DNA of 64,000 nucleotides from Microbacterium arabinogalactanolyticum (lineage in GTDB: Bacteria; Actinomycetota; Actinomycetes; Actinomycetales; Microbacteriaceae), in assembly GCF_030268005.1 (NCBI RefSeq), contig NZ_BRZC01000004.1, positions 1,064,885-1,128,884 on the forward strand, given 5' to 3'. Shown one piece after another: positions 1-9,638 of this stretch; within the stretch, counting starts at the first letter, position 1, and the number at the start of each line of letters is the position of its first letter. Below the pieces are notes generated by a model, which saw only the letters and a list, made by a program, of their open reading frames with translations, was not told where the DNA came from and did not search any database. A program made the translations under genes and the position numbers.

Positions 1-1150
1 CCGCGGTCCACACACCGCCGAAGATGCCGGAGCGGTTCGCACCGCCGCTCCCCTGCTCCTTCTCCGCACGCAGCGTGCGGTCGTAGGCGATCACGTCGGG
101 CAGCATGGCCATGGGCAGCGTCTGCATGCCGGCGTAGGCGGCGCCCGCGAGGGCCACGGGCGCGAGGATCCACCAGCCCGGCATCCACACCATCGCGCCC
201 AGCACGAGCGTCGCCAGCACGAACACCGCGCTGGCCAGCCGGAAGGCCCGCTCCTTGCCGATGCGGTCGGCGATCAGCTTCCAGACCGGCGCCATCAGAA
301 GTGCGGGGGCGATCAGTGCCACGAACAGCTGGGTCACCGCCGTCTCGTCGCCGAGAACCCAGCGGGCCACGTACTGCGCGGCCGCGAGCATCATCCCCGT
401 CGCCAGGCCCTGCAGCAGGAACGTCGCCAGCAGCGCCCGGAACGGCTGGCTCTCGCGCAGCACCGCGATGCCGTCGCGGTAGTGCTCGGCGATGCTCGCG
501 CCCGGTCGCACCGGCAGCAGCGGCCGGCTCGGAGCGACCGAGGCGGAGGTCAGCATCCCGAATCCGAGGATCGCCGCGGCGACGATCGCCATCACCAGGT
601 AGCCCAGCAGCGGATCCTTCGGGAACATCGCCCGCAGCTCCGGACCGCCGGCCCCGAACAGCAGGATGGCGACGGTCAGCAGCACCACGCGCCAGCTGAG
701 CAGCCGGGTGCGCTCGCGGTAGTCGTCGGTGAGCTCCGCGGGCAGCGCGATGTACGGCACCTGGAACAGGCTGAAGAAGGTGGCGGCGAACATGAAGGCC
801 ACCAGCACCCACAGCGCCGCGGGCACCGGTCCGAGCCCGGCGGGCACCGCGAAGGTCAGGATGAAGGCGATCGGCAGCCCGATGCCGCCGATGAGCATGG
901 TGCGGCGGCGGCTTCCGGTGTGTGCGAGGGCGCGATCGCTGATGCCGCCGATCACGGGATCGATCAGCACGTCCCACACCTTCGCGGCGGTGACGATCGC
1001 GCCGGCGGCGAGCGCGGTGACGCCCAGCGAGTCGGTCAGGTAGTAGACGAGGACCAGCCCGGGGAGCGTCGCGAAACCGCCCGTGCCGAGCGAACCGATC
1101 GCGTAGCGGGTGACCTGCCCGCGGCTGAGCGAATTCGACCGTGAACCCAT
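1..1150 (-). CDS. GPH-family MFS sugar/cation symporter, 3' end cut by window edge
   Basis: Reading the minus strand from the ATG at 1150 gives an open frame of 383 residues to the window edge with no stop. The start MGSRSNSLSRGQVTRYAIGS leads into hydrophobic helices, and residues near 65-80 read VLIDPVIGGISDRALAHTGS, the D-P-x-I-G-x-x-S-D signature of glycoside-pentoside-hexuronide (MelB-type) symporters. Such proteins have 12 membrane helices and about 440-470 residues, so roughly the last fifth is missing here. It should import a sugar or glycoside with a cation across the plasma membrane; the substrate cannot be read. A TAGAGT box lies 7 nt before the ATG, which supports this start as leaderless. 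Confidence 0.8.
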   Translation of the reverse strand, partial: MGSRSNSLSRGQVTRYAIGSLGTGGFATLPGLVLVYYLTDSLGVTALAAGAIVTAAKVWDVLIDPVIGGISDRALAHTGSRRRTMLIGGIGLPIAFILTFAVPAGLGPVPAALWVLVAFMFAATFFSLFQVPYIALPAELTDDYRERTRLLSWRVVLLTVAILLFGAGGPELRAMFPKDPLLGYLVMAIVAAAILGFGMLTSASVAPSRPLLPVRPGASIAEHYRDGIAVLRESQPFRALLATFLLQGLATGMMLAAAQYVARWVLGDETAVTQLFVALIAPALLMAPVWKLIADRIGKERAFRLASAVFVLATLVLGAMVWMPGWWILAPVALAGAAYAGMQTLPMAMLPDVIAYDRTLRAEKEQGSGGANRSGIFGGVWTA

Positions 1151-1157
1151 GCCGCTC

Positions 1158-1163
1158 ACTCTA
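1158..1163 (-). promoter_or_regulatory. leaderless -10 box for the GPH transporter, inside a small inverted repeat
   Basis: On the minus strand TAGAGT is followed by 7 nt and then the ATG at 1150, with no Shine-Dalgarno between. The box sits between the arms GCTCAC (1154-1159) and GTGAGC (1167-1172), a possible operator for a sugar-responsive repressor; that part is inference. Confidence 0.5.
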
Positions 1164-1181
1164 GTGGTGAGCCGGCCCGGG

Positions 1182-1240
1182 CTCGCGGGTCGCGGACCGC
1201 CGCCTCAGACGGGCGGGAGCGGCCTGTCGCGACCCGCGAG
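1182..1240 (-). terminator. long stem hairpin downstream of the OsmC gene
   Basis: CTCGCGGGTCGCG at 1182-1194 and its exact complement CGCGACCCGCGAG at 1228-1240 enclose a GC-rich 33-nt interior. It lies between the OsmC stop and the transporter promoter, both on the minus strand, so it may insulate the two genes. There is no U-tract. Confidence 0.45.
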
Positions 1241-1260
1241 ACGACGGCGGGCGGGATGCC

Positions 1261-1812
1261 TCAGACCAGCGCGCCGGAGGTCGGGACGGGGTTCGCGAAC
1301 AGGTCCAGCACCGGGCAGTGCTCCTCGACGACGGCGCGGAGCCTCTCGTACTCCTCGGCCGTGTTCGGGCCCGTGATGTCGACCTTAACGCGCACATCGT
1401 GGAAGCCCGCGCGGCCCGACTCGTCGATGCCGAACAGCTTGCGCACGTCGAGGTCGCCCTCGGCGGTGACCTCGATGTCGTCGATGGTGAGGCCGAGGGC
1501 CTGCGCGTAGAGGCGGAACACCACCACCTGACAGGAGATCAGCGCGCCGAGCGCGTACTCGACGGGGCTGGCGGCCGCGTCATCACCGGCGAGTGCCGCG
1601 GGCTCGTCGACGAGGAAGCGGTGCTTGCCCGCGCGGATCTCCGTGCCGACGGAACCGACTCCGCGACCGGTGACCTTGTAGGTCAGCTGCGCGTTGGAGG
1701 CGTCGCGGGCGATGCGCTCGTTCCACGTCGTCCCGGCGTCGGTGAGTCGCTGGGCGCGCTCGTCGGCGGTGACGTCTGCGATGGCGGTGAACTGGTCGTT
1801 GAGAAGTGTCAT
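1261..1812 (-). CDS. OsmC/Ohr-family peroxiredoxin-like protein
   Basis: This 183-residue protein has the OsmC fold pattern: a first conserved cysteine in ALISCQVVVFRLYAQALGL, helix and beta segments reading IDDIEVTAEGDLDVRKLFG, and a second cysteine in EEHCPVLDLF near the C-terminus. Family members reduce organic hydroperoxides through this cysteine pair, in the cytoplasm. The ATG at 1812 was chosen over an upstream in-frame start because TACCGT lies exactly 6 nt before it (leaderless pattern) and the extra upstream residues are Arg-rich and unlike the family. The subgroup (OsmC, Ohr or YhfA-like) is uncertain; SCQ in place of the usual SC-hydrophobic context favours a general OsmC annotation. 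Confidence 0.88.
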   Translation of the reverse strand: MTLLNDQFTAIADVTADERAQRLTDAGTTWNERIARDASNAQLTYKVTGRGVGSVGTEIRAGKHRFLVDEPAALAGDDAAASPVEYALGALISCQVVVFRLYAQALGLTIDDIEVTAEGDLDVRKLFGIDESGRAGFHDVRVKVDITGPNTAEEYERLRAVVEEHCPVLDLFANPVPTSGALV

Positions 1813-1818
1813 GCGGCG

Positions 1819-1824
1819 ACGGTA
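1819..1824 (-). promoter_or_regulatory. leaderless -10 box for the OsmC gene
   Basis: TACCGT on the minus strand, 6 nt upstream of the ATG at 1812; no ribosome binding site is visible. Confidence 0.5.
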
Positions 1825-1892
1825 GCCCGGCGGCCGGATGCCGCGCTCGCGCGCCGTCACACCCCGCAACGCCGCGTCACACGGCGCAATGC

Positions 1893-2168
1893 TCAGGCCG
1901 CGTAGCGTCCCGACGCGACGGCTTTGGCACGCGCCTTCGCCGCCTCCTCCTCGCGGTTCTTCGGCGGACGCGTGGCGACCAGGTCGTTCAGCAGGTGCTG
2001 AGTGATGTGCGCGATCTCGGCGACGGCGTGATCGAACGCCTCCTGGTTGGCTTTGGACGGCTTGGTCGTCCCGGCGATCTTGCGCACGTACTGCAGGGCG
2101 GCCGCGTTCACCTCCTCAGAGGTGGCGGCGGGCTCGAAGTTGTGAAGGGTGTGGATGCTGCGGCACAT
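1893..2168 (-). CDS. DUF2277 family protein
   Basis: This 91-residue protein starts MCRSIHTLHNFEPAATSEEV and contains QYVRKIAGTTKPSKANQEAF, both close to what I know of the DUF2277 family, whose members typically begin MCRSI and keep a GTTKPSKAN segment. A longer in-frame reading from 2219 exists, but the family start at 2168 is backed by TAGCGT exactly 7 nt upstream. It is a small, charged, soluble, helical protein with an Arg/Lys/Ala-rich tail. No function is established for the family. It lies downstream of guaB but is separated from it by a strong terminator, so it is probably its own unit. Confidence 0.88.
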   Translation of the reverse strand: MCRSIHTLHNFEPAATSEEVNAAALQYVRKIAGTTKPSKANQEAFDHAVAEIAHITQHLLNDLVATRPPKNREEEAAKARAKAVASGRYAA

Positions 2169-2175
2169 GACCTGC

Positions 2176-2181
2176 ACGCTA
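2176..2181 (-). promoter_or_regulatory. leaderless -10 box for the DUF2277 gene
   Basis: TAGCGT on the minus strand followed by 7 nt and the ATG at 2168. Confidence 0.5.
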
Positions 2182-2221
2182 CGCGGAGCGTCCGACATCC
2201 GGAACCCCCTCGCGGACATGC

Positions 2222-2255
2222 GGAGAGGGCGGATGCCGCGGCATCCGCCCTCTCC
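2222..2255 (-). terminator. perfect palindromic terminator of guaB
   Basis: The 34 bases are an exact palindrome beginning GGAGAGGGCGGATGCC, sitting 10 bases past the guaB stop. There is no long U-tract, as is common for high-GC terminators. The core is the GGATGCC/GGCATCC pair seen in several other terminators of this window. Confidence 0.8.
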
Positions 2256-2264
2256 AAGGCACTC

Positions 2265-3905
<1,641 letters not shown>

Positions 3906-4001
3906 TCAGGCGGCGGCCGTGCGACACTCCCGGGCTTCGTTCCGATCAGGACACGGTTGTGCGGATGCGGCCTGGAGCGGGATACGCTCAGTGCGACGTC
4001 C

Positions 4002-4030
4002 AGAACCGACCACTACCCGGTGTCGGTTCT
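4002..4030 (+). promoter_or_regulatory. hairpin in the liv operon leader
   Basis: AGAACCGAC (4002-4010) and GTCGGTTCT (4022-4030) are perfect 9-bp arms around an 11-nt loop, ending 13 nt before the Shine-Dalgarno of livH. It could be a regulatory stem in the leader or an operator for a dimeric repressor; which one cannot be told from sequence. Confidence 0.4.
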
Positions 4031-4053
4031 TCAGCACTCGATGTGGAGGATGC

Positions 4054-5403
4054 GTGGGACTCAGAACCGCGGCGCTTCGGCGCCCCCAGAACGGGCTGAT
4101 CGCGTTGCTTGCGACGCTTTTGGCCGCCTTCATCGTGCTCGGCGTACCCGCCGGTTCAGCACAGGCCGCCACGACACCTGACGGCCAGGAGATCACCCAG
4201 TTCTACTTCGCCGGGAACATCACGTACAAGGACAAGCCGATCCCTGACGTGAAGCTCTCGGTCAAGGGGAACGGCTTCGAGGGCAAGACCAAGACGGATT
4301 CCGCCGGCAAGTGGCGCCTGTACGTGCCGAAGAAGGCCGCGTACACGATCTCGATCGACGAGGACACCCTGCCGAAGGGCGTGATCGTCGACGCCGCGCA
4401 GCTCCCCGAGGGCGTGAAGGCGGTCGCCGGGACGAGCGGCTCGTTCGAGGCCGCGTTCGGGCTGACCGGCACCAAGATCGTCAACCTCTTCCTCGGTCAG
4501 GGCGAACGCGTCACGGTCTCGTTCACCGATCAGTTGCTCTCCCGCGCGGTCGGCGGCATCAACTTCGGCCTGCTTCTCGGCCTCGCCTCGATGGGCGCCG
4601 CGCTCATCTACGGGACGACGAGGCTGTCGAACTTCGCGCACGGCGAGATGGTCACCTGGGGCGGTGTCGCCGCCCTGCTCGTGAGCTCGGTCTGGCAGCT
4701 GCCGCTGTGGGCCGGCCTGATCGCGTCCATCGCCGCCGGTGCGCTGCTGGGCTGGGCGATGGACGCCGGCCTGTGGCGCCCGCTGCGCCGGCGCGGCCTC
4801 GGGGTCGTGCAGCTCATGATCGTCAGCATCGGCCTCTCGCTCACGCTCCGATTCGTGCTGCAGTACATCATCGGCGGCGGCACGTACCAGTTGCCGGGCG
4901 CGAGCCCGGAGCCGATGAAGCTGGGTCCGATCTCGCTGTCGTACATCGACCTGATCGGCATGGGCGTGAGTCTGGTCGCCATCCTCGGCGTCGCGTACTT
5001 CCTCACGCGCACGCGGATCGGCAAGGCGACCCGCGCCATCTCGGACAACCCTCAGCTCGCCGCGGCATCCGGCATCGACGTCGACAGGGTGATCCGCATC
5101 GTGTGGATCATGGCCGGGATCCTGGCCTCGATCTCCGGCATCCTGTGGGCGTACTTCCGCCCCGGCGTGAAGTGGGACATGGGCATGCAGATGCTGCTCC
5201 TGATGTTCTGCGCGATCACGCTCGGCGGCCTCGGATCGGCCTTCGGCGCACTGATCGGCTCGATCATCGTCGGAATCGCGGTGGAGGTCTCCACCCTCTG
5301 GATCCCGTCGGATCTGAAGTACGCCAGCGCGCTGATCGCGCTGATCGTGGTGCTGCTGGTCAGGCCCCAGGGCCTGTTCGGCCGCAAGGAAAGGCTGGGC
5401 TGA
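4054..5403 (+). CDS. livH: branched-chain amino acid ABC transporter permease (LivH type) with an extra exported N-terminal domain
   Basis: The GTG at 4054 follows TGGAGGA and gives 449 residues. Ordinary LivH is about 290-310 residues. Here residues 1-38 look like a signal sequence (GLIALLATLLAAFIVLGVPA then AGSAQA). Residues about 40-145 form a beta-rich hydrophilic domain (GNITYKDKPIPDVKLSVKGN, TDSAGKWRLYVPKKAAYTIS) resembling carboxypeptidase regulatory-like/Cna-B folds. The LivH membrane part follows from about 155 (INFGLLLGLASMGAALIYGT, GGLGSAFGALIGSIIVGIAV, LVRPQGLFG). The permease helices pair with LivM. The outside domain may contact the binding lipoprotein or the envelope; that is inference. 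UrtB also has an extra N-terminal domain, so a urea-type system was considered, but no urease or urt context is present. Confidence 0.85.
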   Translation: MGLRTAALRRPQNGLIALLATLLAAFIVLGVPAGSAQAATTPDGQEITQFYFAGNITYKDKPIPDVKLSVKGNGFEGKTKTDSAGKWRLYVPKKAAYTISIDEDTLPKGVIVDAAQLPEGVKAVAGTSGSFEAAFGLTGTKIVNLFLGQGERVTVSFTDQLLSRAVGGINFGLLLGLASMGAALIYGTTRLSNFAHGEMVTWGGVAALLVSSVWQLPLWAGLIASIAAGALLGWAMDAGLWRPLRRRGLGVVQLMIVSIGLSLTLRFVLQYIIGGGTYQLPGASPEPMKLGPISLSYIDLIGMGVSLVAILGVAYFLTRTRIGKATRAISDNPQLAAASGIDVDRVIRIVWIMAGILASISGILWAYFRPGVKWDMGMQMLLLMFCAITLGGLGSAFGALIGSIIVGIAVEVSTLWIPSDLKYASALIALIVVLLVRPQGLFGRKERLG

Positions 5404-5406
5404 CGC

Positions 5407-6384
5407 ATGGACTGGGGACAGATCTTCGGCAACACCGTCACGTATCTCCTGCACCCGACCACCATCGCGTACGCCCTGGCGGCGACCGGTCTCGCGGTGC
5501 ACTTCGGCTACTCCGGCCTGCTGAACTTCGGCATGGCGGCCTTCATGGCCGTGGGCGGATACGGATACGCGATCTCCGTGCTCAGCTTCGGCCTCCCCTG
5601 GTGGATGGGCATGCTCATCGGTCTGCTGGGCGGAGTGCTGTTCGCGCTGATCCTCGGCATCCCGACGCTCCGGCTGCGCGCGGACTACCTCGCGATCGCG
5701 ACGATCGCGGCCGCCGAGATCGTGCGGCTGCTGTTCCAGACCGAGCTGTTCAAGGAGTACACGAACTCCTCGGCGGGTCTGCGCGGCTACAGCGACGGCT
5801 TCCGCTCGATCAACCCGTTCCCGCCTGGCACGTACGGGTTCGGTCCGTTCACGTACACCGAGGTCGAGCTGTGGAACCGCGTCTTCGGACTCATCATGCT
5901 CGCCCTCGCGGTGCTGGTCGTCTGGGCGCTCATGCGCAGCCCGTGGGGCCGCGTGCTCAAGGGCATCCGCGAGGATGAGGACGCCGTGCGCTCGCTCGGC
6001 AAGAACGTGTTCGCGTACAAGATGCAGGCGCTGATCATCGGCGGGGTCATCGGCGCGATGGGCGGCATCGTGTTCGCCGTCCCCTCGGCCGTGGTGCCGG
6101 GCAGCTACTCGACGTCGCTGACGTTCTTCCTCTGGACGATCCTCCTGCTGGGAGGCGCCGCCACGGTGCTCGGCCCGACGCTCGGCGCCGTGCTCTTCTG
6201 GATCGTGTTCTCGTTCCTCGGGAACCTCCTGCCGCAGATGGCCACCGCGGGATACCTCCCCATGACGTCGATCCAGGCCGAGATCGTGCGATGGATCCTG
6301 GCCGGTGTGGTGCTGATGCTGATCGTGATCTTCCGCCCGCAGGGCATCCTCGGAGACAAGAGGGAGATGACCTTTGTCAAGTGA
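5407..6384 (+). CDS. livM: branched-chain amino acid ABC transporter permease LivM
   Basis: This 325-residue integral membrane protein is the second permease half. Family signs are HFGYSGLLNFGMAAFMAVGG near residue 38-57, PTLRLRADYLAIATIAAAEI near residue 83, the cytoplasmic loop SPWGRVLKGIREDEDAVRSL that meets the ATPases, and the C-terminal IFRPQGILGDKREM. The start lies 3 nt after the livH stop and the end overlaps livG by 11 nt, so translation is coupled. With LivH it forms the channel for branched-chain amino acids or related amide substrates; the exact ligand depends on the binding protein and is not certain. Confidence 0.93.
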   Translation: MDWGQIFGNTVTYLLHPTTIAYALAATGLAVHFGYSGLLNFGMAAFMAVGGYGYAISVLSFGLPWWMGMLIGLLGGVLFALILGIPTLRLRADYLAIATIAAAEIVRLLFQTELFKEYTNSSAGLRGYSDGFRSINPFPPGTYGFGPFTYTEVELWNRVFGLIMLALAVLVVWALMRSPWGRVLKGIREDEDAVRSLGKNVFAYKMQALIIGGVIGAMGGIVFAVPSAVVPGSYSTSLTFFLWTILLLGGAATVLGPTLGAVLFWIVFSFLGNLLPQMATAGYLPMTSIQAEIVRWILAGVVLMLIVIFRPQGILGDKREMTFVK

Positions 6385-7375
6385 GAACCAGCCCGTCACC
6401 GAGAGTGTGAAGCGGCAGAAGTCAACCGGCCTGACCAAGGGGCCGGCAGCGCCCGGAGTGGCGAAGGTCGACCCGATCCTGGTCGTCGACGGAGTGGAGC
6501 GCCGATTCGGCGGTCTGGCCGCGGTGGACGTGGATCATCTCGAGATCCCGCGGGGCGCCATCACCGCCCTGATCGGGCCGAACGGCGCGGGCAAGACCAC
6601 GCTGTTCAACCTGCTCTGCGGGTTCGACAAGCCCAACGCGGGGACCTGGTCCTACGACGGCAAGAGCCTCGCCGGAGTGCCGTCGTTCAAGGTGGCGCGG
6701 ATGGGTCAGGTGCGGACGTTCCAGCTGACCAAGGCGCTGTCGCTGCTCACCGTGCTCGAGAACATGAAGCTCGGCGCACCGCATCAGCGGGGCGAGAGTT
6801 TCTTCGCGGCGATGTTCCCATTCCTCTGGCGGAAGCAGGATGCCGAGATCGAGACGAAGGCCCGCGAGCTCCTCGCGCGCTTCAAGCTCGACGCCAAGGA
6901 GAAGGACTTCGCCGCCGCGCTGTCGGGAGGGCAGCGCAAGCTGCTGGAGATGGCCCGGGCGCTGATGAGTGATCCGAACCTGGTCATGCTCGACGAGCCG
7001 ATGGCCGGCGTGAACCCGGCCCTCACGCAGTCGCTGCTGGACCACATCCTCGATCTGAAGGACCGCGGCATGACCGTGCTCTTCGTCGAGCACGACATGC
7101 ACATGGTGCGCCACATCGCGGACTGGGTGGTCGTGATGGCCGAGGGCCGCGTGGTCGCGGAGGGCCCGCCCGAGGAGGTCATGGAGGACCAGGCCGTGGT
7201 GGACGCCTATCTGGGTGCGCATCAGGACGTGGATCTCGGAGTGGTCACCGGACGCCTGTCCGTCGTCGACGGAGGTGCGGCCACCGCCTCGGAGGAGCTC
7301 GCCTCCCGCATCCGGGAGAAGATCGAGGCCGAGGCCGAGGCCGAACTCGACAAGGAAGAGGAGGACCGGTCATGA
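6374..7375 (+). CDS. livG: branched-chain amino acid ABC transporter ATP-binding protein LivG
   Basis: ATPase subunit of 333 residues. Walker A GPNGAGKT lies at residues 68-76, the signature LSGGQRKLLEMARAL near 183, Walker B LVMLDEPMAGVNP next, and the H-loop in LFVEHDMHMVRHIADWVVVM. The TTG at 6374 is the only start that overlaps livM neatly and has AGGGAGA upstream, although a later start before VDPILVVDGVERRFGG cannot be excluded. LivG proteins are usually about 255 residues; this one has about 35 extra N-terminal residues and an acidic C-terminal tail of about 50 (IEAEAEAELDKEEEDRS) of unknown role. Confidence 0.93.
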   Translation: MSSENQPVTESVKRQKSTGLTKGPAAPGVAKVDPILVVDGVERRFGGLAAVDVDHLEIPRGAITALIGPNGAGKTTLFNLLCGFDKPNAGTWSYDGKSLAGVPSFKVARMGQVRTFQLTKALSLLTVLENMKLGAPHQRGESFFAAMFPFLWRKQDAEIETKARELLARFKLDAKEKDFAAALSGGQRKLLEMARALMSDPNLVMLDEPMAGVNPALTQSLLDHILDLKDRGMTVLFVEHDMHMVRHIADWVVVMAEGRVVAEGPPEEVMEDQAVVDAYLGAHQDVDLGVVTGRLSVVDGGAATASEELASRIREKIEAEAEAELDKEEEDRS

Positions 7376-8106
7376 CCGACGACGTCGTGGTGGAGCTGAC
7401 CGGGGTCCACGCCGGCTACCTGCCGGGGGTGAACATCCTGAACGGCGCGAATCTGATCGCCCGCAAGGGCGAGCTGATCGGCATCATCGGTCCCAACGGC
7501 GCCGGCAAGTCGACGCTGCTGAAGTCGATCTTCGGCATGGTCCAGGTGCGCGAGGGGGACATCACGGTCAACGGCGAGAGCATCGTGGGACTGAAGGCCG
7601 ACAAGCTCGTCAAGCGCGGTGTCGCCTTCGTGCCGCAAACCAACAACGTCTTCCCGTCGCTGACCATCGCCGAGAACCTGCAGATGGGGCTGTACCAGAA
7701 CCCCAGGATCTACAACGAGCGGCTCGAGTTCGTGACAGGGATCTTCGCCGAGCTCGGCAAGCGTCTCGGGCAGCGCGCGGGATCGCTCTCCGGCGGTGAG
7801 CGCCAGATGGTCGCCATGTCGCGCGCCCTGATGATGGATCCGTCGGTGCTGCTCCTCGACGAGCCCTCGGCGGGCCTCTCCCCCGTGCGGCAGGATGACG
7901 CGTTCATCCGCGTCTCGGACATCAACCGTGCGGGCGTCACGACCATCATGGTGGAGCAGAACGCGCGGCGCTGCCTGCAGATCTGCGACCGCGGCTATGT
8001 GCTCGACCAGGGCAGGGACGCCTACGAGGGCAGCGGACGGGATCTCCTGAACGACCCGAAGGTGATCGGGCTCTATCTGGGCACGCTCGGACAGGACGCC
8101 GCCTAG
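7372..8106 (+). CDS. livF: branched-chain amino acid ABC transporter ATP-binding protein LivF
   Basis: The second ATPase, 244 residues, starts by ATGA overlap with livG. Walker A GPNGAGKST is at 40-48, the Q-loop region reads GVAFVPQTNNVFPSLTIAEN, the signature is SLSGGERQMVAMSRALMMDP, and Walker B is VLLLDEPSAGLSPV. It completes the HMGF set. No binding-protein gene follows; instead the operon ends in a near-perfect palindromic terminator and meets the binding-protein gene tail to tail. Confidence 0.95.
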   Translation: MTDDVVVELTGVHAGYLPGVNILNGANLIARKGELIGIIGPNGAGKSTLLKSIFGMVQVREGDITVNGESIVGLKADKLVKRGVAFVPQTNNVFPSLTIAENLQMGLYQNPRIYNERLEFVTGIFAELGKRLGQRAGSLSGGERQMVAMSRALMMDPSVLLLDEPSAGLSPVRQDDAFIRVSDINRAGVTTIMVEQNARRCLQICDRGYVLDQGRDAYEGSGRDLLNDPKVIGLYLGTLGQDAA

Positions 8107-8113
8107 ACCGCGC

Positions 8114-8160
8114 ACGCGAGGAGGGGGACGGATGCCGGGCATCCGTCCCCCTCCTCGCGT
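8114..8160 (+). terminator. palindromic terminator of the liv operon
   Basis: Arms of 23 bp (8114-8136 and 8138-8160) match exactly around one central base, starting 8 bases after the livF stop. It is symmetrical, so it should also stop transcription from the opposite strand. Confidence 0.85.
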
Positions 8161-8208
8161 ATGAGATCCCCTGCGGACAGCGGACGTCACCGCGGGCCGT
8201 ACGCACGG

Positions 8209-8243
8209 AGAGAGCCCCGGATGCCTGGCATCCGGGGCTCTCT
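8209..8243 (-). terminator. terminator of the binding-lipoprotein gene
   Basis: AGAGAGCCCCGGATGCC (8209-8225) pairs exactly with 8227-8243. It starts 18 bases past the minus-strand stop at 8262. With the 8114-8160 palindrome it separates two convergent units. Confidence 0.8.
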
Positions 8244-8261
8244 GCGTGTGGGGCGGGTGCG

Positions 8262-9518
8262 TCAGCTGATGCGCTTGAGCACGTTGCCCGTCTCGAACTC
8301 GTAGACGCCGATCGCGGCGCCCTTCGGGTCGTTGTTCTCGTCGAACGTGATCTCGCCGGACAGACCGTCGTAGTCGATCTTCTTGCCGTCGTTGATTAGC
8401 TTCGCGCACTCGGCGAACGTCTTGCACTTCGTGCCCTTGTCGACGCCGCCGGAGACCGAGCGCATCTTGGCGGCCATGTCCTTGCCCTTGACGGACTGCG
8501 CCTCGAGTGCCGCCAGCGCGATGAGGGTCACCGCGTCGTAGGCCTCAGCGGAGTAGGTCACGGCATCGATCGGCTTGTTGCCCTTGGCCTCCCAGACCTT
8601 GTTCAGGTCGTCGATGAAGGTCTTGGGCAGGTCGGCTCCTGCGCGGGTTCCCTTCGAACCGCTCAGATCCACGGGGATCTGGTCCTTCCAGTCCTTCAGG
8701 TTGCCGTCGACCAGGTACAGCTTGCCGGTGTTGACGCCGGCGTTCTTGAGCAGCGGTGCGATGGTCGCGAACTGGTCGTACGAGACGACCGCGACGGCGT
8801 CCGGCTTCGCGGCCGCGACCTCGGCGACCTGGGCGTTGAACTGGCCGTCACCGACGTTGTACGAGGACTTCGCGACGACCTTGCCGCCGGACTCGCCGAA
8901 CGTCTTCTCGATGGCCTCCGCCAGACCCGTGCCGTAGCCGTCGTTCTGGTAGATGATGCCGAGGGTCTTGTTGCCGTCCTCGGAGATCTGGTTGCCGAGC
9001 GTCTCGCCCTGCAGCAGGTCGCTGGGCGCCGTGCGGAAGTAGAGCGGGTTCAGGCCCGAGAAGTCGGGCGAGGTGTTCGACGGCGAGACGGTCAGGATGC
9101 CGGCGCCGACGTTGCCGTCGAGGATCAGCTTGGTCACGCTGGACGATGCCGCACCGATCATCGCGGTGATGCCCTCGCTCTGCAGCTTGGTGATCGAGGT
9201 CTCGTACGCCTTGGTGTCGGTGTCGCCCTCGTCGCCCGTGGAGAGCGTGATAGTGACGCCGGCCTTCGCCTCGTTGACGCGGTCGACGGCGAGCTGGACG
9301 CCCGCCTCCATCGGGGCGCCGAGGAACGCCAGCGAGCCCGTCTCGGGAAGCAGCGAACCCAGCTTGAGAGTGAGGTCTGCGGCGGGCTTCTTGCCGCCGT
9401 CGGTCGGCTTCTCGGATGCCGGCGTGCTGGCACAGCCGGAGATGACCAGTGCGGATGCGCTGACCAGCGCGATCCCTGCGAAGATCCTCGCCGGACGCGA
9501 GCCCTTCAATGCGTTCAT
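8262..9518 (-). CDS. branched-chain amino acid ABC transporter substrate-binding lipoprotein
   Basis: This 418-residue protein has a lipoprotein signal: a basic start MNALKGSRPARIFAG, a hydrophobic core, and the lipobox VISGC with Cys29 as the acylated residue. The mature part is a periplasmic-binding fold type I of the leucine-binding family (LKLGSLLPETGSLAFLGAPM, AMIGAASSSVTKLILDGNVG, KTLGIIYQNDGYGTGLAEAI, AVTYSAEAYDAVTLIALAAL). It should capture the ligand outside the membrane and deliver it to LivHM. GCAAGGGAGC precedes the ATG. Unlike most liv clusters it is on the opposite strand to the permease and ATPase genes and so has its own promoter, allowing independent dosage. Confidence 0.92.
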   Translation of the reverse strand: MNALKGSRPARIFAGIALVSASALVISGCASTPASEKPTDGGKKPAADLTLKLGSLLPETGSLAFLGAPMEAGVQLAVDRVNEAKAGVTITLSTGDEGDTDTKAYETSITKLQSEGITAMIGAASSSVTKLILDGNVGAGILTVSPSNTSPDFSGLNPLYFRTAPSDLLQGETLGNQISEDGNKTLGIIYQNDGYGTGLAEAIEKTFGESGGKVVAKSSYNVGDGQFNAQVAEVAAAKPDAVAVVSYDQFATIAPLLKNAGVNTGKLYLVDGNLKDWKDQIPVDLSGSKGTRAGADLPKTFIDDLNKVWEAKGNKPIDAVTYSAEAYDAVTLIALAALEAQSVKGKDMAAKMRSVSGGVDKGTKCKTFAECAKLINDGKKIDYDGLSGEITFDENNDPKGAAIGVYEFETGNVLKRIS

Positions 9519-9638
9519 GTTGCTCCCTTGCGTAACTGAACGTGGAGTACCACTTTCGGATGCCTTTACCCTATGCGGTGTGGGACTCCGGCGGTCGGCG
9601 TGCGGGTCTCGGTCCCTTAACGATCCCGGGGCTTCTCG

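Noticed and set aside
4156..6438. Open minus-strand frame of about 760 codons across livH and livM
   Set aside because: Composition is His/Asp/Arg/Glu rich with no domain; the opposite strand encodes clear permeases with ribosome sites and overlaps.
4054..8106. A urea (Urt) transporter instead of Liv
   Set aside because: The long LivH recalls UrtB, but there is no urease or urtDE-specific feature, and the sequence text fits Liv-type subunits.
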